Shown here: positions 16,125-25,095 of the stretch, piece by piece | How positions within the stretch are numbered: position 1 is the stretch's first letter | Layout: each line of letters opens with the position of its first letter | Source of the DNA: Bacteroidota bacterium | Lineage (GTDB): Bacteria; Bacteroidota; Bacteroidia; AKYH767-A; OLB10 | NCBI GenBank assembly: GCA_018268195.1 | Contig: JAFDWZ010000045.1 | Coordinates: forward strand, 1 to 41,045 | Length of the DNA: 41,045 bases | Direction: 5' to 3' | The notes under the pieces: model-generated | What the model saw: only the letters and a program-made list of their open reading frames with translations | What the model was told of the DNA's origin: nothing | Database searches by the model: none | Program-made: the position numbers and the translations under genes

Positions 16125-18095
16125 ATGAAGTTGAGAATATTTTTAGTGTCATGTTTTATAATCAGTGCGTTAATTGCTACTGCGCAAACTCCGGCAGCGT
16201 TTGAGCGCGCAGGCGATAATGCCATGGAACAAGCTGACTATTATTCTGCTTCCTCATTTTATTATTCCGCTTATGTTGCCAATACTGCATCTCCGGAAGT
16301 TACTTATAAACTTGCCGATGCCTGCCGCCTGTTTAATGATTATGAAAATGCAGAAAAGTATTATACCAAAGCTTATGCATTGGATCGCGATCATCAGTAT
16401 CCGCTCATTTCGTTTTATCTGGCTGAAATGAAACAACGCCAGGGCGATTATGCTGAAGCAGCTAAAATTTATTCAAACTACCTTCAGATGTTTGGCAAGG
16501 ACAGCAGCTATTACACCTATAAAGCTCATTTCGAGATGGAAAGCTGCAATAACGTAAACGCAATTCTGAAGGATACAGTAAAAGCAGACATACAAAACCT
16601 CGGCACTGAAATTAATTCCGTTTACTCTGATTTTGCTGCGCAATACACCGATTCAACACGTTTGGTTTATTCCTCACTTCGTTTTCTGAATGAAAATAAG
16701 AAAACTAAAAAACGGAATAAATACATTGCAAAAATTCAAGCATCAGAAAATGAAAAAATGGTTTGGAGTAAACCTAAATTGCTCAGTTCAACCATTAATG
16801 TTGACGGACTGCATGCCTGCAATTCTGCTGTGAGCAGCAATAACACTTTTATGATTTACACACAGTGTAATCAGGTAAAAGGAAAACTGATGTGTGAATT
16901 ATATCTCAGCACCAATAAGGACGGAGAGTGGGCAAAACCGCTTCGCTTAAATGATTCTATCAACCTTAAAGGTTTTACTGCTACAATGCCATGTATTGCC
17001 AACAGAGGCATTGACGGATACACACTTTATTTTGTGAGCGACCGCCCGGGAGGAATGGGGAAACTTGATATATGGAAAAGCGATGTAAACGCTGAATTTC
17101 ATTTTTCAAACCCTGTGAATGCCGGTGCTGTAATAAATACCATTGATGATGATATCACCCCTTTTTATGATAATCTGAATAACACACTTTATTTTTCAAG
17201 TGACGGCCATCACGGCTTAGGAGGATTTGATGTTTATAAGGTTTCATTAGCAAGCCCACAACAGCAGGCAATCAATGTAGGATATCCTATTAACACCAGC
17301 TACAATGATTTATATTTCACAGCTTATCCCAATAAGTTTTTGTTGTCTTCAAACCGCCCCGGTTCTATGTATATCAAAGCACGCACTTGCTGCTATGATA
17401 TTTACGAAGGTGTTTATCGTGATACTATAAAGAAAAAAGATTCAGTAATCGTGCTTCAACCGCTTTCTGCGCTTGACTCTGCAAGGCAGGAAACAGCCAG
17501 GCAGATGGACCCGTTATTACCCATGAAACTTTATTTCGACAACGATCAGCCTGACCCTAAAACCATGCTTACCGTTTCGCGACATAATTATGTTGAATTA
17601 TATACTAAGTACGTAGCCAGAGAACCTGAATTTGTTCAGAATTATTCTGCAGGAATAGCGGATAATTCAAAAATGCAGGAAGCAAAGAAAAGAATGTCAG
17701 ACTTTTTTGCCAATACGGTCAGAAAAAGTTTTAATGACCTCGACAGATTTTCCGGATTATTGCTTAAACAATTAGAGGCAGGAGATAAAATAGAAATAGC
17801 AGTGAGAGGTTCTGCCAGCCCATTGGCAGCCAGCAATTATAATCAGAATCTTTCTAAACGAAGAATCAGCAGTGTGATGAACTACTGGAAAATATTTGAT
17901 GACGGAAAACTGTATAAGTACATCAGCAACGGAACATTGAAGGTTGTTGAAGAGCCTGTAGGTGAAGACATGGCCGGAAAAAATATCAGTGACGATTTAA
18001 AAGATACACGCAATTCTGTGTATAGCCCTGCTGCTTCATCACTGCGATATATTGAAGTTATACGAGTATTAATTAATGGCCTTCCTGTAGAGTAA
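16125..18095 (+). CDS. TPR / beta-propeller / OmpA-like protein of PorE type
   Basis: 656 residues with a signal peptide ending LIATAQ. Residues about 25-130 carry TPR-like helices (NAMEQADYYSASSFYYSAY; AEKYYTKAYALD; GDYAEAAKIYSNYL). Residues about 180-410 form a PD40/WD40-type propeller with YTLYFVSDRPGGMGKLDIW and LYFSSDGHHGLGGFDVYKV blades. The C-terminal third is OmpA-like: LYFDNDQPDP opens it, and VRGSASPLAASNYNQNLSKRRISSV is the peptidoglycan-binding helix-turn region. This order is that of PorE-like T9SS accessory proteins, which tie the secretion complex to peptidoglycan. The OmpA domain carries a long insert between its first strand and the NxxLSxxR motif, as is common in this group. 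Confidence 0.85.
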   Translation: MKLRIFLVSCFIISALIATAQTPAAFERAGDNAMEQADYYSASSFYYSAYVANTASPEVTYKLADACRLFNDYENAEKYYTKAYALDRDHQYPLISFYLAEMKQRQGDYAEAAKIYSNYLQMFGKDSSYYTYKAHFEMESCNNVNAILKDTVKADIQNLGTEINSVYSDFAAQYTDSTRLVYSSLRFLNENKKTKKRNKYIAKIQASENEKMVWSKPKLLSSTINVDGLHACNSAVSSNNTFMIYTQCNQVKGKLMCELYLSTNKDGEWAKPLRLNDSINLKGFTATMPCIANRGIDGYTLYFVSDRPGGMGKLDIWKSDVNAEFHFSNPVNAGAVINTIDDDITPFYDNLNNTLYFSSDGHHGLGGFDVYKVSLASPQQQAINVGYPINTSYNDLYFTAYPNKFLLSSNRPGSMYIKARTCCYDIYEGVYRDTIKKKDSVIVLQPLSALDSARQETARQMDPLLPMKLYFDNDQPDPKTMLTVSRHNYVELYTKYVAREPEFVQNYSAGIADNSKMQEAKKRMSDFFANTVRKSFNDLDRFSGLLLKQLEAGDKIEIAVRGSASPLAASNYNQNLSKRRISSVMNYWKIFDDGKLYKYISNGTLKVVEEPVGEDMAGKNISDDLKDTRNSVYSPAASSLRYIEVIRVLINGLPVE

Positions 18096-18120
18096 TAAGG
18101 TTTGCCATTACCCTATTGTC

Positions 18121-18128
18121 TAAATTTG
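18121..18128 (+). promoter_or_regulatory. -7 element (TAAATTTG) before the hybrid kinase gene
   Basis: A perfect TAnnTTTG match. A TTTG at 18101-18104 lies 16 nt upstream, shorter than the usual 19-20. Transcription would start near 18135, which favours the downstream TTG at 18147 as start codon over the TTG at 18102. Confidence 0.4.
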
Positions 18129-18146
18129 CATCAAAGTCTGAAAATT

Positions 18147-20660
18147 TTGAACATCGCACAAATACAGAAAATAAACGACCTGCGTGAGCAAGCCGAAACA
18201 ATGATGACGGTTGACCCGGCAAATGCTTTGCACTCACTGGAAGAAGCATTTATGCTGCTTACAAGGGAACCTGACAGCGAGAGAACACTTGCCGAATGTG
18301 GTTTACAGCTGGCTACAGTATATCATAAACGTAAAGAAGAACTAAAGGCATTGAAAATAGTTACACAATGCCTTAATGAAAAATCTATTGCAGAACACGC
18401 CAAACTCAGCATTCCGCTGCATGAGTTTGCAGCCGAAATTTATTCAGGACTGGGACAACATGATAAAGCACTGGAGCATCTGCTGAAAATTGCCGCTTCC
18501 TACACTTCTGTAAAGGATAAATCAAAGTTGGGGCATGTGCTGAACAAGATTGGAGAAACACATAAAATGCTGAGTGAATATGCTGAAGCCATAGCACAGC
18601 ATGAAAAAGCATTGAAAATATTTGAAGAGCTTGATAATAAAGAGCAAGTTTCAGTTTCAAATTATTATATAGGCAACTGTTATAACTGGGCTGATGAATT
18701 GGATATTGCTTACAATTACCTGATTAAAGGACTTAAAACAGCAGAGAAGTTGAGAAGTCCCGATTTGAAAATTAAACCTCTGGGAAGTCTTGCAATATTA
18801 TTTACCAAACAAAAAGATTACGAAAAAGCATTAGATTATTTTTTTGATGCTATTGATAACTGCAGCCTGGTTGAAAATGTCAGCCTTAAAAGTGATTTGC
18901 TGAAAAGCCTCGGTAATTTGTATAATCAGATGGGGCGCTATAATGATGCGATACGAGTATTGTTGGAAGCAGGTGAAATTTGTAAGCAACTGAACTTAAA
19001 ACAACCTTATCATCTGGTAAATAAATTTCTGTCGGATTCATACGAAGCTATTGGGCAACATAATAAGGCGCTTGAATATTTTAAAGCATATCATCAGTTG
19101 TCGCGCGAGATACAAGGTGAAACAGTAAGTTTAAAAACAAAAGGGTTACAGTTAAAATATAATCTCGAAGAAACCGAGCGTCAAAAAATGCTTGCAGAGC
19201 AATCGCTCTTACTTAAGGATACTTTTTTGGCAAATGTAAGTCATGAGTTTCGTACACCTTTAAATGGAATTCTTGGCATGGCCAATCTTTTAAACGATGC
19301 CAATCTTCCTGACGAGCAAAAACAATATTTGGCTACCATCAGAAATTCAGCATATCAGTTGGTATATATTGTTGATGATATTCTTGATTATGCACGATTA
19401 AACACAGGACAGGTGGTTTCATCGCAGCATGTTGCTAATCTGAATCATGCAATTACAGAAACCATAAAAAAACTGGCAGAACGTTATCCCGAAAAAATTG
19501 TTGAAACCGACACGGATTTCAAGAAGGAAGAGGAAGAACTGATTTTTGACGATTCTTTGTTCCGGAAAATTATTTATAATATTTTGTTTTTCGGAAGCGC
19601 ATTTTCAAGTAACGACAAACTGAATCTTGCAATTTATCATTCGCAAAACAAGTTGTTTGCCAATATCCGTTTCAACATACATAGTAAAAAATCATTTCCT
19701 AAGGACGAAGAATTTTTCGAGTTAAACAATCCGCATTTTACACAAGCAGGATTAAACGGATATGGATTGGGTTTGTCTTTGATTAATGCAAAAACATTTA
19801 CTCAGATTGCGGGCGGAAAGATTTCAGTGAAGCTGGAGAGTATGAAGTGCAATTTTGTAGTAGAGTTGCCTTATAAACTTACTCCATCAGTTAAGAAACA
19901 AGAAGAGAAAAGTCATAAACAACTTAAGACGGTTGCATTCATTCTTCTAGTAGAAGACAATAAAATTAATCAGTTTCTGGCGCGCACCATGTTGCAGAAG
20001 GGCGGCCACACAGTTGAGCTTGCATCAGATGGCGAAGAAGCTTTGAGTAAACTTAAAGAGCAACAGTATGATATAATAATTACAGACGTGCAAATGCCCG
20101 GAATGGATGGCTATGAGCTTACTACGCAAATACGCACTGCGTTTCCATCGCCTTTATGCAATATACCCGTCATTGCGCTTACTGCATACGAGTCAACTGC
20201 CGAGAAGGAAAAGGCCAAAGCAGCCGGAATGACAGATTTTTTGACAAAACCATATCTGCCTGAACAGCTCAATGATATGATTGCAAAACATCTGAATCAG
20301 GATAGTGAAAAACTACCTTTGTTTGAGTTTGACATTGAAGAGATATTCGATAACCTATTAGCATTGATGGCCGGTGACAGAAAAGAAGCTTCAAACCTGA
20401 TAGGCATGTTTAAAAATCAGTTCCCCGAATTGCTGAATGATATGAACAACAGTGTGCAGGCAGGTGATGCAAAAAGTTTATACAAGGCTGCACATAAAAT
20501 AAAACCTAACCTGATGTTGTTTAAGAATAATCTGCTTACTCATTTGATTGAAAAAATTGAAAAGAAGGCAAAGGATGGGAAACTGAACTTTGAACTTACT
20601 CAGTCCGTCAAAGAACTTACTGCCATGACACAGCAGATTGTTAATGAGCTTGGAAAATAA
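18147..20660 (+). CDS. Cytoplasmic TPR hybrid histidine kinase / response regulator / HPt protein
   Basis: About 837 residues from the TTG at 18147; the frame is open back to a TTG at 18102. No signal peptide or membrane segment is seen. Residues about 10-320 are TPR repeats, then a coiled coil (325-355). HisKA: FLANVSHEFRTPLNGILGMA with His366. ATPase domain: an N-box-like FRKIIYNILFFGSAF (Asn478) and GYGLGLSLI are present, but the DxGxG G1 motif is missing; the spot reads RFNIHSKKS. Receiver: LVEDNKINQ and TDVQMPGMDG with Asp647, then LTAY and TKPY. HPt: AAHKIKP with His783. Bacteroidota use such soluble TPR kinases as sensors of protein partners or stress. Weak ATP binding is possible, so it may work as a phosphotransfer scaffold. 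Confidence 0.9.
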   Translation: MNIAQIQKINDLREQAETMMTVDPANALHSLEEAFMLLTREPDSERTLAECGLQLATVYHKRKEELKALKIVTQCLNEKSIAEHAKLSIPLHEFAAEIYSGLGQHDKALEHLLKIAASYTSVKDKSKLGHVLNKIGETHKMLSEYAEAIAQHEKALKIFEELDNKEQVSVSNYYIGNCYNWADELDIAYNYLIKGLKTAEKLRSPDLKIKPLGSLAILFTKQKDYEKALDYFFDAIDNCSLVENVSLKSDLLKSLGNLYNQMGRYNDAIRVLLEAGEICKQLNLKQPYHLVNKFLSDSYEAIGQHNKALEYFKAYHQLSREIQGETVSLKTKGLQLKYNLEETERQKMLAEQSLLLKDTFLANVSHEFRTPLNGILGMANLLNDANLPDEQKQYLATIRNSAYQLVYIVDDILDYARLNTGQVVSSQHVANLNHAITETIKKLAERYPEKIVETDTDFKKEEEELIFDDSLFRKIIYNILFFGSAFSSNDKLNLAIYHSQNKLFANIRFNIHSKKSFPKDEEFFELNNPHFTQAGLNGYGLGLSLINAKTFTQIAGGKISVKLESMKCNFVVELPYKLTPSVKKQEEKSHKQLKTVAFILLVEDNKINQFLARTMLQKGGHTVELASDGEEALSKLKEQQYDIIITDVQMPGMDGYELTTQIRTAFPSPLCNIPVIALTAYESTAEKEKAKAAGMTDFLTKPYLPEQLNDMIAKHLNQDSEKLPLFEFDIEEIFDNLLALMAGDRKEASNLIGMFKNQFPELLNDMNNSVQAGDAKSLYKAAHKIKPNLMLFKNNLLTHLIEKIEKKAKDGKLNFELTQSVKELTAMTQQIVNELGK

Positions 20661-20672
20661 GACTGCTTACTT

Positions 20673-21224
20673 TCAGAAATGATGAGGATAATAAGGTGAT
20701 ATCATCAGATATGCAATCACACCTGTAAGCGTGACATACAGCCAAATGGGAAGCGAAAAACGAGTAATTCGCTTATGCTTTTTAACATCCATTTTCAATC
20801 CGTAGTAAAAAGACAGAAGAACCAAAGGCAGTACTGCTGCTGACAGAATAATATGGGTGATAAGAATAAAAAGATAAAATCCTCTTAATGGATTTTCTTT
20901 TGGGAAATGAGTTTCTTCAGCAAAATAGTGATAGGTGATGTACGATACAATAAATATTGCGCTCAGGAAAAAAGCTGTAAGATTTATTTTTTTATGCAGG
21001 TCAATACGTTTTTTACGAATGAAATAAAAGGATACCAGTAATAGAATAAAGCAGGTAGCGTTAATGAAAGCATTCATTAACGGCAGTACGTAAATAATTT
21101 CAGGTGTTGCATCAGGGCGTGGAAAAACCCGCCTGTTGAGAAATAAAACAAGAAGCAACACTATGGCTGTTACTGCAGTTACAATTCTGAATATGGTTTT
21201 TTCACCAAGAAGTAATTTGGTCAT
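20673..21224 (-). CDS. DUF420 family membrane protein (CtaM-like)
   Basis: 183 residues with five predicted membrane segments and conserved His residues (MNAFINATC, DLHKKINLT, YHYFAEE, ITHIILSAAVLPL, KHKRITRF). This matches DUF420, whose Staphylococcus member CtaM is needed to assemble aa3 oxidase. It ends the oxidase cluster and overlaps the Sco gene by 4 nt, in keeping with an oxidase-assembly role. Confidence 0.85.
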   Translation of the reverse strand: MTKLLLGEKTIFRIVTAVTAIVLLLVLFLNRRVFPRPDATPEIIYVLPLMNAFINATCFILLLVSFYFIRKKRIDLHKKINLTAFFLSAIFIVSYITYHYFAEETHFPKENPLRGFYLFILITHIILSAAVLPLVLLSFYYGLKMDVKKHKRITRFSLPIWLYVTLTGVIAYLMISPYYPHHF

Positions 21225-21865
21225 TTCTTCTCCTTTTGTTTGGTTTCATAACTCAACATCTTAATATCATCCTTCAGTCTCCGCATTTCCATAGGGTCGG
21301 CACCGTCATAAATACCACGCAGATGCCGGTAACTGTCAACTAAAAATACGGAATTCAAAGCGGCATCATTGAGGTTGCCATGCAAAAAGAATGATTCGCG
21401 CATGAGTTTATCTGTCGTCATGGAATCTTCCGTACAGAGATACCATTGTGGTGAGGTAATTCTTATTTTATTTTTTAATGCTGTTAAAGAATCAGCAATG
21501 TCGAGCAACGGATGTGTTGATATAGAAACAAATTTCACCTTAGGCGCTTCTGAAAAATCCTGTATCAAGCTGTTAAGGTTGTAAAACACATCAGTGCAAG
21601 GTTCTTTGCAACCGGTATTGAAAAATTGAAACACCCAATAGGATGGATTGTATTTTTCAAATGTTACTTCATTTTTATTAAGGTCGGTTGCTGAAAAATC
21701 TGCTATGGTATGATAGACCGTATCCGTACCGGCAGTGTTAAGATGTTTAGGTCCGTAATATTCAGGAAAGCGATAGCGATGTGTGCCTTCCTTAACAAGC
21801 AGATAAAAAAATAAAGGCAACAGAAATATTATAAGTAATATAACAGTTGCCTTAGAGCCTTTCAA
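21221..21865 (-). CDS. SCO1/SenC family copper chaperone
   Basis: 214 residues. An N-terminal membrane anchor (about 7-24) holds a thioredoxin-fold domain outside the membrane. The copper-binding Cys pair is in TGCKEPC (Cys86, Cys90, CxxxC). VFLVDSYRHLRGIYDG near the C-terminus matches the closing strand of Sco proteins. Sco delivers copper to the CuA site of cytochrome c oxidase subunit II. It overlaps the DUF420 gene by 4 nt and follows subunit IV by 13 nt. Confidence 0.88.
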   Translation of the reverse strand: MKGSKATVILLIIFLLPLFFYLLVKEGTHRYRFPEYYGPKHLNTAGTDTVYHTIADFSATDLNKNEVTFEKYNPSYWVFQFFNTGCKEPCTDVFYNLNSLIQDFSEAPKVKFVSISTHPLLDIADSLTALKNKIRITSPQWYLCTEDSMTTDKLMRESFFLHGNLNDAALNSVFLVDSYRHLRGIYDGADPMEMRRLKDDIKMLSYETKQKEKK

Positions 21866-21878
21866 GACAGTAAGCTTA

Positions 21879-22241
21879 TTAGCCTATATTGTGAAGGTAC
21901 ATACCTTCAATAAGGCACAGCACAATAAGATAAACGATTAGCACAAATGGCAATAAGATAGAATACTGCATGCTTTTCTTTTCTTTACCCAGGTGCATAA
22001 ACACACCTACAATATAAGCTGATTTAAAAATAGTAAGTGCCACAAATGTCCATTGCAGAATTTCCTTATGCACAGGAATAAACGCAATTGCCACTTCTAC
22101 AATGGTTGCTATAAGTAAAATCCAAAAGGTACGCCAGATGATTTTTTTACTTTTCGGATCATAATGCTCCTCTACAAACTGATTGTGTATGTCTCCAGTG
22201 TAATATCCGTGCTTTGGTTGATTATGCATATCGTTGCTCAT
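21879..22241 (-). CDS. Cytochrome c oxidase subunit IV family protein
   Basis: 120 residues with a polar N-terminus and three membrane helices (IIWRTFWILLIATIVEVAIAF; LQWTFVALTIFKSAYIVGVFMHL; YSILLPFVLIVYLIVLCLIEG). This is the size and pattern of the small bacterial subunit IV (CoxD/CtaF type), and FKSAYIVGVFMHL is characteristic. It sits 24 nt after a subunit III gene. Confidence 0.88.
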   Translation of the reverse strand: MSNDMHNQPKHGYYTGDIHNQFVEEHYDPKSKKIIWRTFWILLIATIVEVAIAFIPVHKEILQWTFVALTIFKSAYIVGVFMHLGKEKKSMQYSILLPFVLIVYLIVLCLIEGMYLHNIG

Positions 22242-22265
22242 AACTCAAATATATTTTTAATGTTG

Positions 22266-23081
22266 TTAAACCAGATAGAAGAATGTAAACACAAATACCC
22301 ATACCAAATCCACAAAGTGCCAGTATAGCCCTACTTTTTCGACTTGTTCATAGTGTCCTCTTCGTTTGTACACACCACCTAATACATTGAAAAATATGAT
22401 GATGTTGATGACTACACCGCTGAAAACGTGAAATCCGTGAAATCCGGTAATGAAAAAGAAGAAGTTGGCAAACAAAGGCGTATTTCCATACTCGTTTTCA
22501 ATCAAGTTAGCTCCTTTGATGTTTTTTACGGCCGAGGCTTTAAGTTTTTCTGCTTCAGCTCCTTCAATTACTGTTTTGTGATGGTCGTGCCAGATAAATA
22601 ATTTCCCCGGTTCATATTCATCAGTACGTGCAAATCGTCCATCGGCCAAAATGTAAGTACCTTCTTCAGAACCTTTAATAAAATGATACCACTCCCATGC
22701 CTGAGAACCTACGAACATCAACCCGCCAATAATGGTTAATCCTAACCAGGTGGCCACACTTTTATTGTTACGGGCATGCCCTGCATCTACAGCGAGCACC
22801 ATGGTTACGGAGCTCATGATAAGAATAAAGGTCATGAGACCAACGTAAGCCAACGGCACATGTCCGTGAATAAACGGGAAATGCGTGAACACATCTCCGG
22901 GTGCAGGCCATATATCTGTAAAACGGTGACGCATGGTGCCATAAGCTACCAGAAGTGACGAAAATGTAAAGGCATCAGATACCAGAAAAAACCACATAAA
23001 CATTTTTCCCCAGCTTATATTGAATGGAGAAAATCCTCCACTCCAAATGGACTTTGGCTTTACTTCAGTTGTTGTTGACAT
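22266..23081 (-). CDS. Cytochrome c oxidase subunit III
   Basis: 271 residues of a heme-copper oxidase subunit III. It has MFMWFFLVSDAFTFSSLLVAY, then further helices, the FFFFITGFHGFHVFSGVV signature and the final YWHFVDLVWVFVFTFFYLV. A soluble loop of about 65 residues (about 140-205) lies between membrane helices, rich in charged residues; such an insert is usual in the longer Bacteroidota copy. It is 134 nt downstream of the other subunit III gene, with no gene in that gap. Confidence 0.93.
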   Translation of the reverse strand: MSTTTEVKPKSIWSGGFSPFNISWGKMFMWFFLVSDAFTFSSLLVAYGTMRHRFTDIWPAPGDVFTHFPFIHGHVPLAYVGLMTFILIMSSVTMVLAVDAGHARNNKSVATWLGLTIIGGLMFVGSQAWEWYHFIKGSEEGTYILADGRFARTDEYEPGKLFIWHDHHKTVIEGAEAEKLKASAVKNIKGANLIENEYGNTPLFANFFFFITGFHGFHVFSGVVINIIIFFNVLGGVYKRRGHYEQVEKVGLYWHFVDLVWVFVFTFFYLV

Positions 23082-23215
23082 ATTATTATTTAAGTAACTT
23101 GTATTGTTAGAGCTTGCAAATATTTAATTTTTTTTTCAATTCATCAATTTATTGTAAAATTTTAAATGCTATTGATGATTACCTGCTTAGTTTAATGCAG
23201 GAAAATTTATCGTTT

Positions 23216-23794
23216 TCAGGCGATAAAGGCAACGAAAAGAAACAGATAGACCCACAGCAAATCAAGAAAATGCCAAAATATGGCACCAAGTTGTAACCCG
23301 AGATAATTTTGTGGGGTATATTTTTCAAGAATTGCCTTGGTGGCCACAACTATCATTGCAATGATGCCTCCGAATAAGTGCACCAAGTGTAGTCCCGAAA
23401 GAACATAAAGGAATGAGCCGGAGGGGTTTCCGACAAAATAAATTCCGTTTTTCACCAGAATGGTCCATGCATAAAACTGCATAAATACGAATGCAAGGCC
23501 CAATCCAAGCGTAACTATAACTGCCGTCTTTACCATATTCAGCTTGTTACGTTTTACGGCATAAAGCGCATATTGAATGGTGAAACTGCTGATGATAATA
23601 ATGATGGTACTCAGCGTAAACATTTTAGGCAGATTAAAATCTACCCAGTTTCCCTCTGCTTTTCTTACTACGTAAGCGCTGGTAAGCCCGGCAAATAACA
23701 TGACCATACTTGCCATTGCTACCCACAATAGTATTTTAGCTGTGGGAATACCGGTATAATTATTTTCCTGATGAGAAGGTGCTGTTGAATGCAT
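23216..23794 (-). CDS. Cytochrome c oxidase subunit III, second copy
   Basis: 192 residues with five membrane helices and the subunit III signatures YVLSGLHLVHLFGGIIAMIV and IFWHFLDLLWVYLFLFVAF. It lacks the long loop of the neighbouring copy. Two unlike subunit III genes side by side are usual in Bacteroidota caa3-type oxidase clusters. It starts 2 nt after the ctaB stop. Subunits I and II are not in the window. Confidence 0.92.
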   Translation of the reverse strand: MHSTAPSHQENNYTGIPTAKILLWVAMASMVMLFAGLTSAYVVRKAEGNWVDFNLPKMFTLSTIIIIISSFTIQYALYAVKRNKLNMVKTAVIVTLGLGLAFVFMQFYAWTILVKNGIYFVGNPSGSFLYVLSGLHLVHLFGGIIAMIVVATKAILEKYTPQNYLGLQLGAIFWHFLDLLWVYLFLFVAFIA

Positions 23795-23796
23795 GA

Positions 23797-24687
23797 TTAA
23801 TGTATTTTATCAAAAACTAAAGCAATCAAAACTACTGGTAAATAAATAAACGAACCGAACATAAGCTTTTTTGCAGCGGCATCCGAGCACTCTTTCAGCA
23901 ACCGGAAGCTTTGCCAGAAGAAAACCAACCCTGCAAGTGTGATAACGATGGCAGAAATTTTCCCTCCCATCCCATAATAATATGGAAGCAGACCTAAGGG
24001 TATCAGTGTAAAGGTATAAAGAGTAGTTTGAAGTGCTGAAGCATTATTTTTTCCACCTGCCGGCAAAAGCTGAAATCCTGCATTCTGATAATCATCATGC
24101 ATAATCCATGCAATTGCCCAAAAATGAGGAAACTGCCACATAAATTGTATGGCAAACAATACCCATCCTTCATAGCTATAGGTGTTGGTTGCAGCTACCC
24201 AGCCAAGTAAGGTAGGTATTGCTCCGGGTATTGCCCCAACAAATACCGCAAATGGAGTTACTTTTTTAAGAGGTGTATAAGCAAATGCATAACTCAACAA
24301 GCCGAAAAGACCCAGTAAACCGCTTTTTACGTTCAGAAAATAGGTCAGCAAGAAGAATCCTGCTAAACCTGCAATAATACTTGCAATGAGTGCTTCTGAA
24401 ACGCTCATTCTTCCGTCAGGTAATGGACGAAGGCGAGTTCGTTTCATAAGTTTATCGGTTCTGCGCTCGTATATTTGGTTAAGTGCATTGGATGAACCGG
24501 TAATTAAAAAACCTCCCAGAGTTAGCATCCAAAGTTGGGTATAATTTACCGTTTCTGAACCTATGAGAAATGCGAGTACCGCAGAAAGTACTACCAGTAA
24601 TGAAAGGCGAAATTTGAAGAGTAAGCCATAGTCATAAATTCGACTTATTGCTGTACGATGGCTCATAGTCATGGAAAACTTTGACAT
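23797..24687 (-). CDS. ctaB: Protoheme IX farnesyltransferase (heme O synthase)
   Basis: 296 residues of the UbiA superfamily with about eight membrane helices. The first Asp-rich motif is SSNALNQIYERRTDKLMKRT with RPLP following. MHDDYQNAGFQLLP is the second conserved segment. The enzyme adds a farnesyl group to heme B to make heme O, a step in heme A supply for the oxidase encoded downstream. It is the first gene of the - strand oxidase run. The ATG at 24687 lies 23 nt from a good -7 element; a second ATG six codons in is possible. Confidence 0.93.
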   Translation of the reverse strand: MSKFSMTMSHRTAISRIYDYGLLFKFRLSLLVVLSAVLAFLIGSETVNYTQLWMLTLGGFLITGSSNALNQIYERRTDKLMKRTRLRPLPDGRMSVSEALIASIIAGLAGFFLLTYFLNVKSGLLGLFGLLSYAFAYTPLKKVTPFAVFVGAIPGAIPTLLGWVAATNTYSYEGWVLFAIQFMWQFPHFWAIAWIMHDDYQNAGFQLLPAGGKNNASALQTTLYTFTLIPLGLLPYYYGMGGKISAIVITLAGLVFFWQSFRLLKECSDAAAKKLMFGSFIYLPVVLIALVFDKIH

Positions 24688-24709
24688 TGATTTAAAAAAA
24701 AACGAAGTG

Positions 24710-24717
24710 CAAAGATA
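24710..24717 (-). promoter_or_regulatory. -7 promoter element of the oxidase operon
   Basis: On the - strand this reads TATCTTTG, a perfect Bacteroidota -7 match, giving a start near 24703 and a leader of about 15 nt before ctaB. The -33 element is not clear. Confidence 0.5.
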
Positions 24718-24755
24718 CTAAAACTGTCGAATGACATTGTCGTTTACTTCAAAAC

Positions 24756-24787
24756 AAAAAAGACGAAGTCATGACTTCGTCTTTTTT
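24756..24787. terminator. Perfect palindromic terminator
   Basis: A 32-nt perfect palindrome: AAAAAAGACGAAGTC, AT, then its exact complement ending in six T. It ends the small membrane-protein gene read on the - strand and insulates the ctaB promoter. By symmetry it could also act on the + strand. Confidence 0.85.
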
Positions 24788-24812
24788 AAATAATATTTTA
24801 AAACGAAAAAAT

Positions 24813-25016
24813 TTATTCTTTGTCTCCTTCTACCCGGTCGGCAAGATAGTTACGGGTCTTTCCTTTGTTTACTTTTTGCTCGTAAACAAGCCAATAGATA
24901 CAACCAATGGCTATTATAATGATAAAGATAACATCTACCATCATACCTATGGGTTTCATCAGATTAAAGATGAAATTAAAAAAAGCTGCAATTCCTTGCC
25001 AGATAGCATTTAACAT
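24813..25016 (-). CDS. Small conserved membrane protein, unknown function
   Basis: About 67 residues with one or two membrane segments (IAAFFNFIFNLMKPIGMMVDVIFIIIIAIGCIYWL) and a charged tail (YEQKVNKGKTRNYLADRVEGDKE). The frame opens at a TTG at 25037, but a TATTTTTG -7 element (25035-25042, - strand) overlaps that codon, so I choose the ATG at 25016 (MLNAIWQGI). I do not recognise a named family; it looks like a small membrane protein conserved in Bacteroidota. Confidence 0.7.
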   Translation of the reverse strand: MLNAIWQGIAAFFNFIFNLMKPIGMMVDVIFIIIIAIGCIYWLVYEQKVNKGKTRNYLADRVEGDKE

Positions 25017-25034
25017 ATCTTGATAATTTTTTGG

Positions 25035-25042
25035 CAAAAATA
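25035..25042 (-). promoter_or_regulatory. -7 element (TATTTTTG) for the small membrane protein gene
   Basis: A perfect TAnnTTTG match on the - strand. Initiation near 25028 leaves a leader of about 12 nt to the ATG at 25016. Confidence 0.45.
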
Positions 25043-25095
25043 ATATTTTTAGAATACGGATATTCGCACCATTAATTTTTTTTAATTTCCGGCCT

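Noticed and set aside
23182..23201. CCTGC-N10-GCAGG inverted repeat between the two subunit III genes
   Set aside because: Only 5 bp with a 10-nt loop and no T tract; not enough for a terminator or operator.
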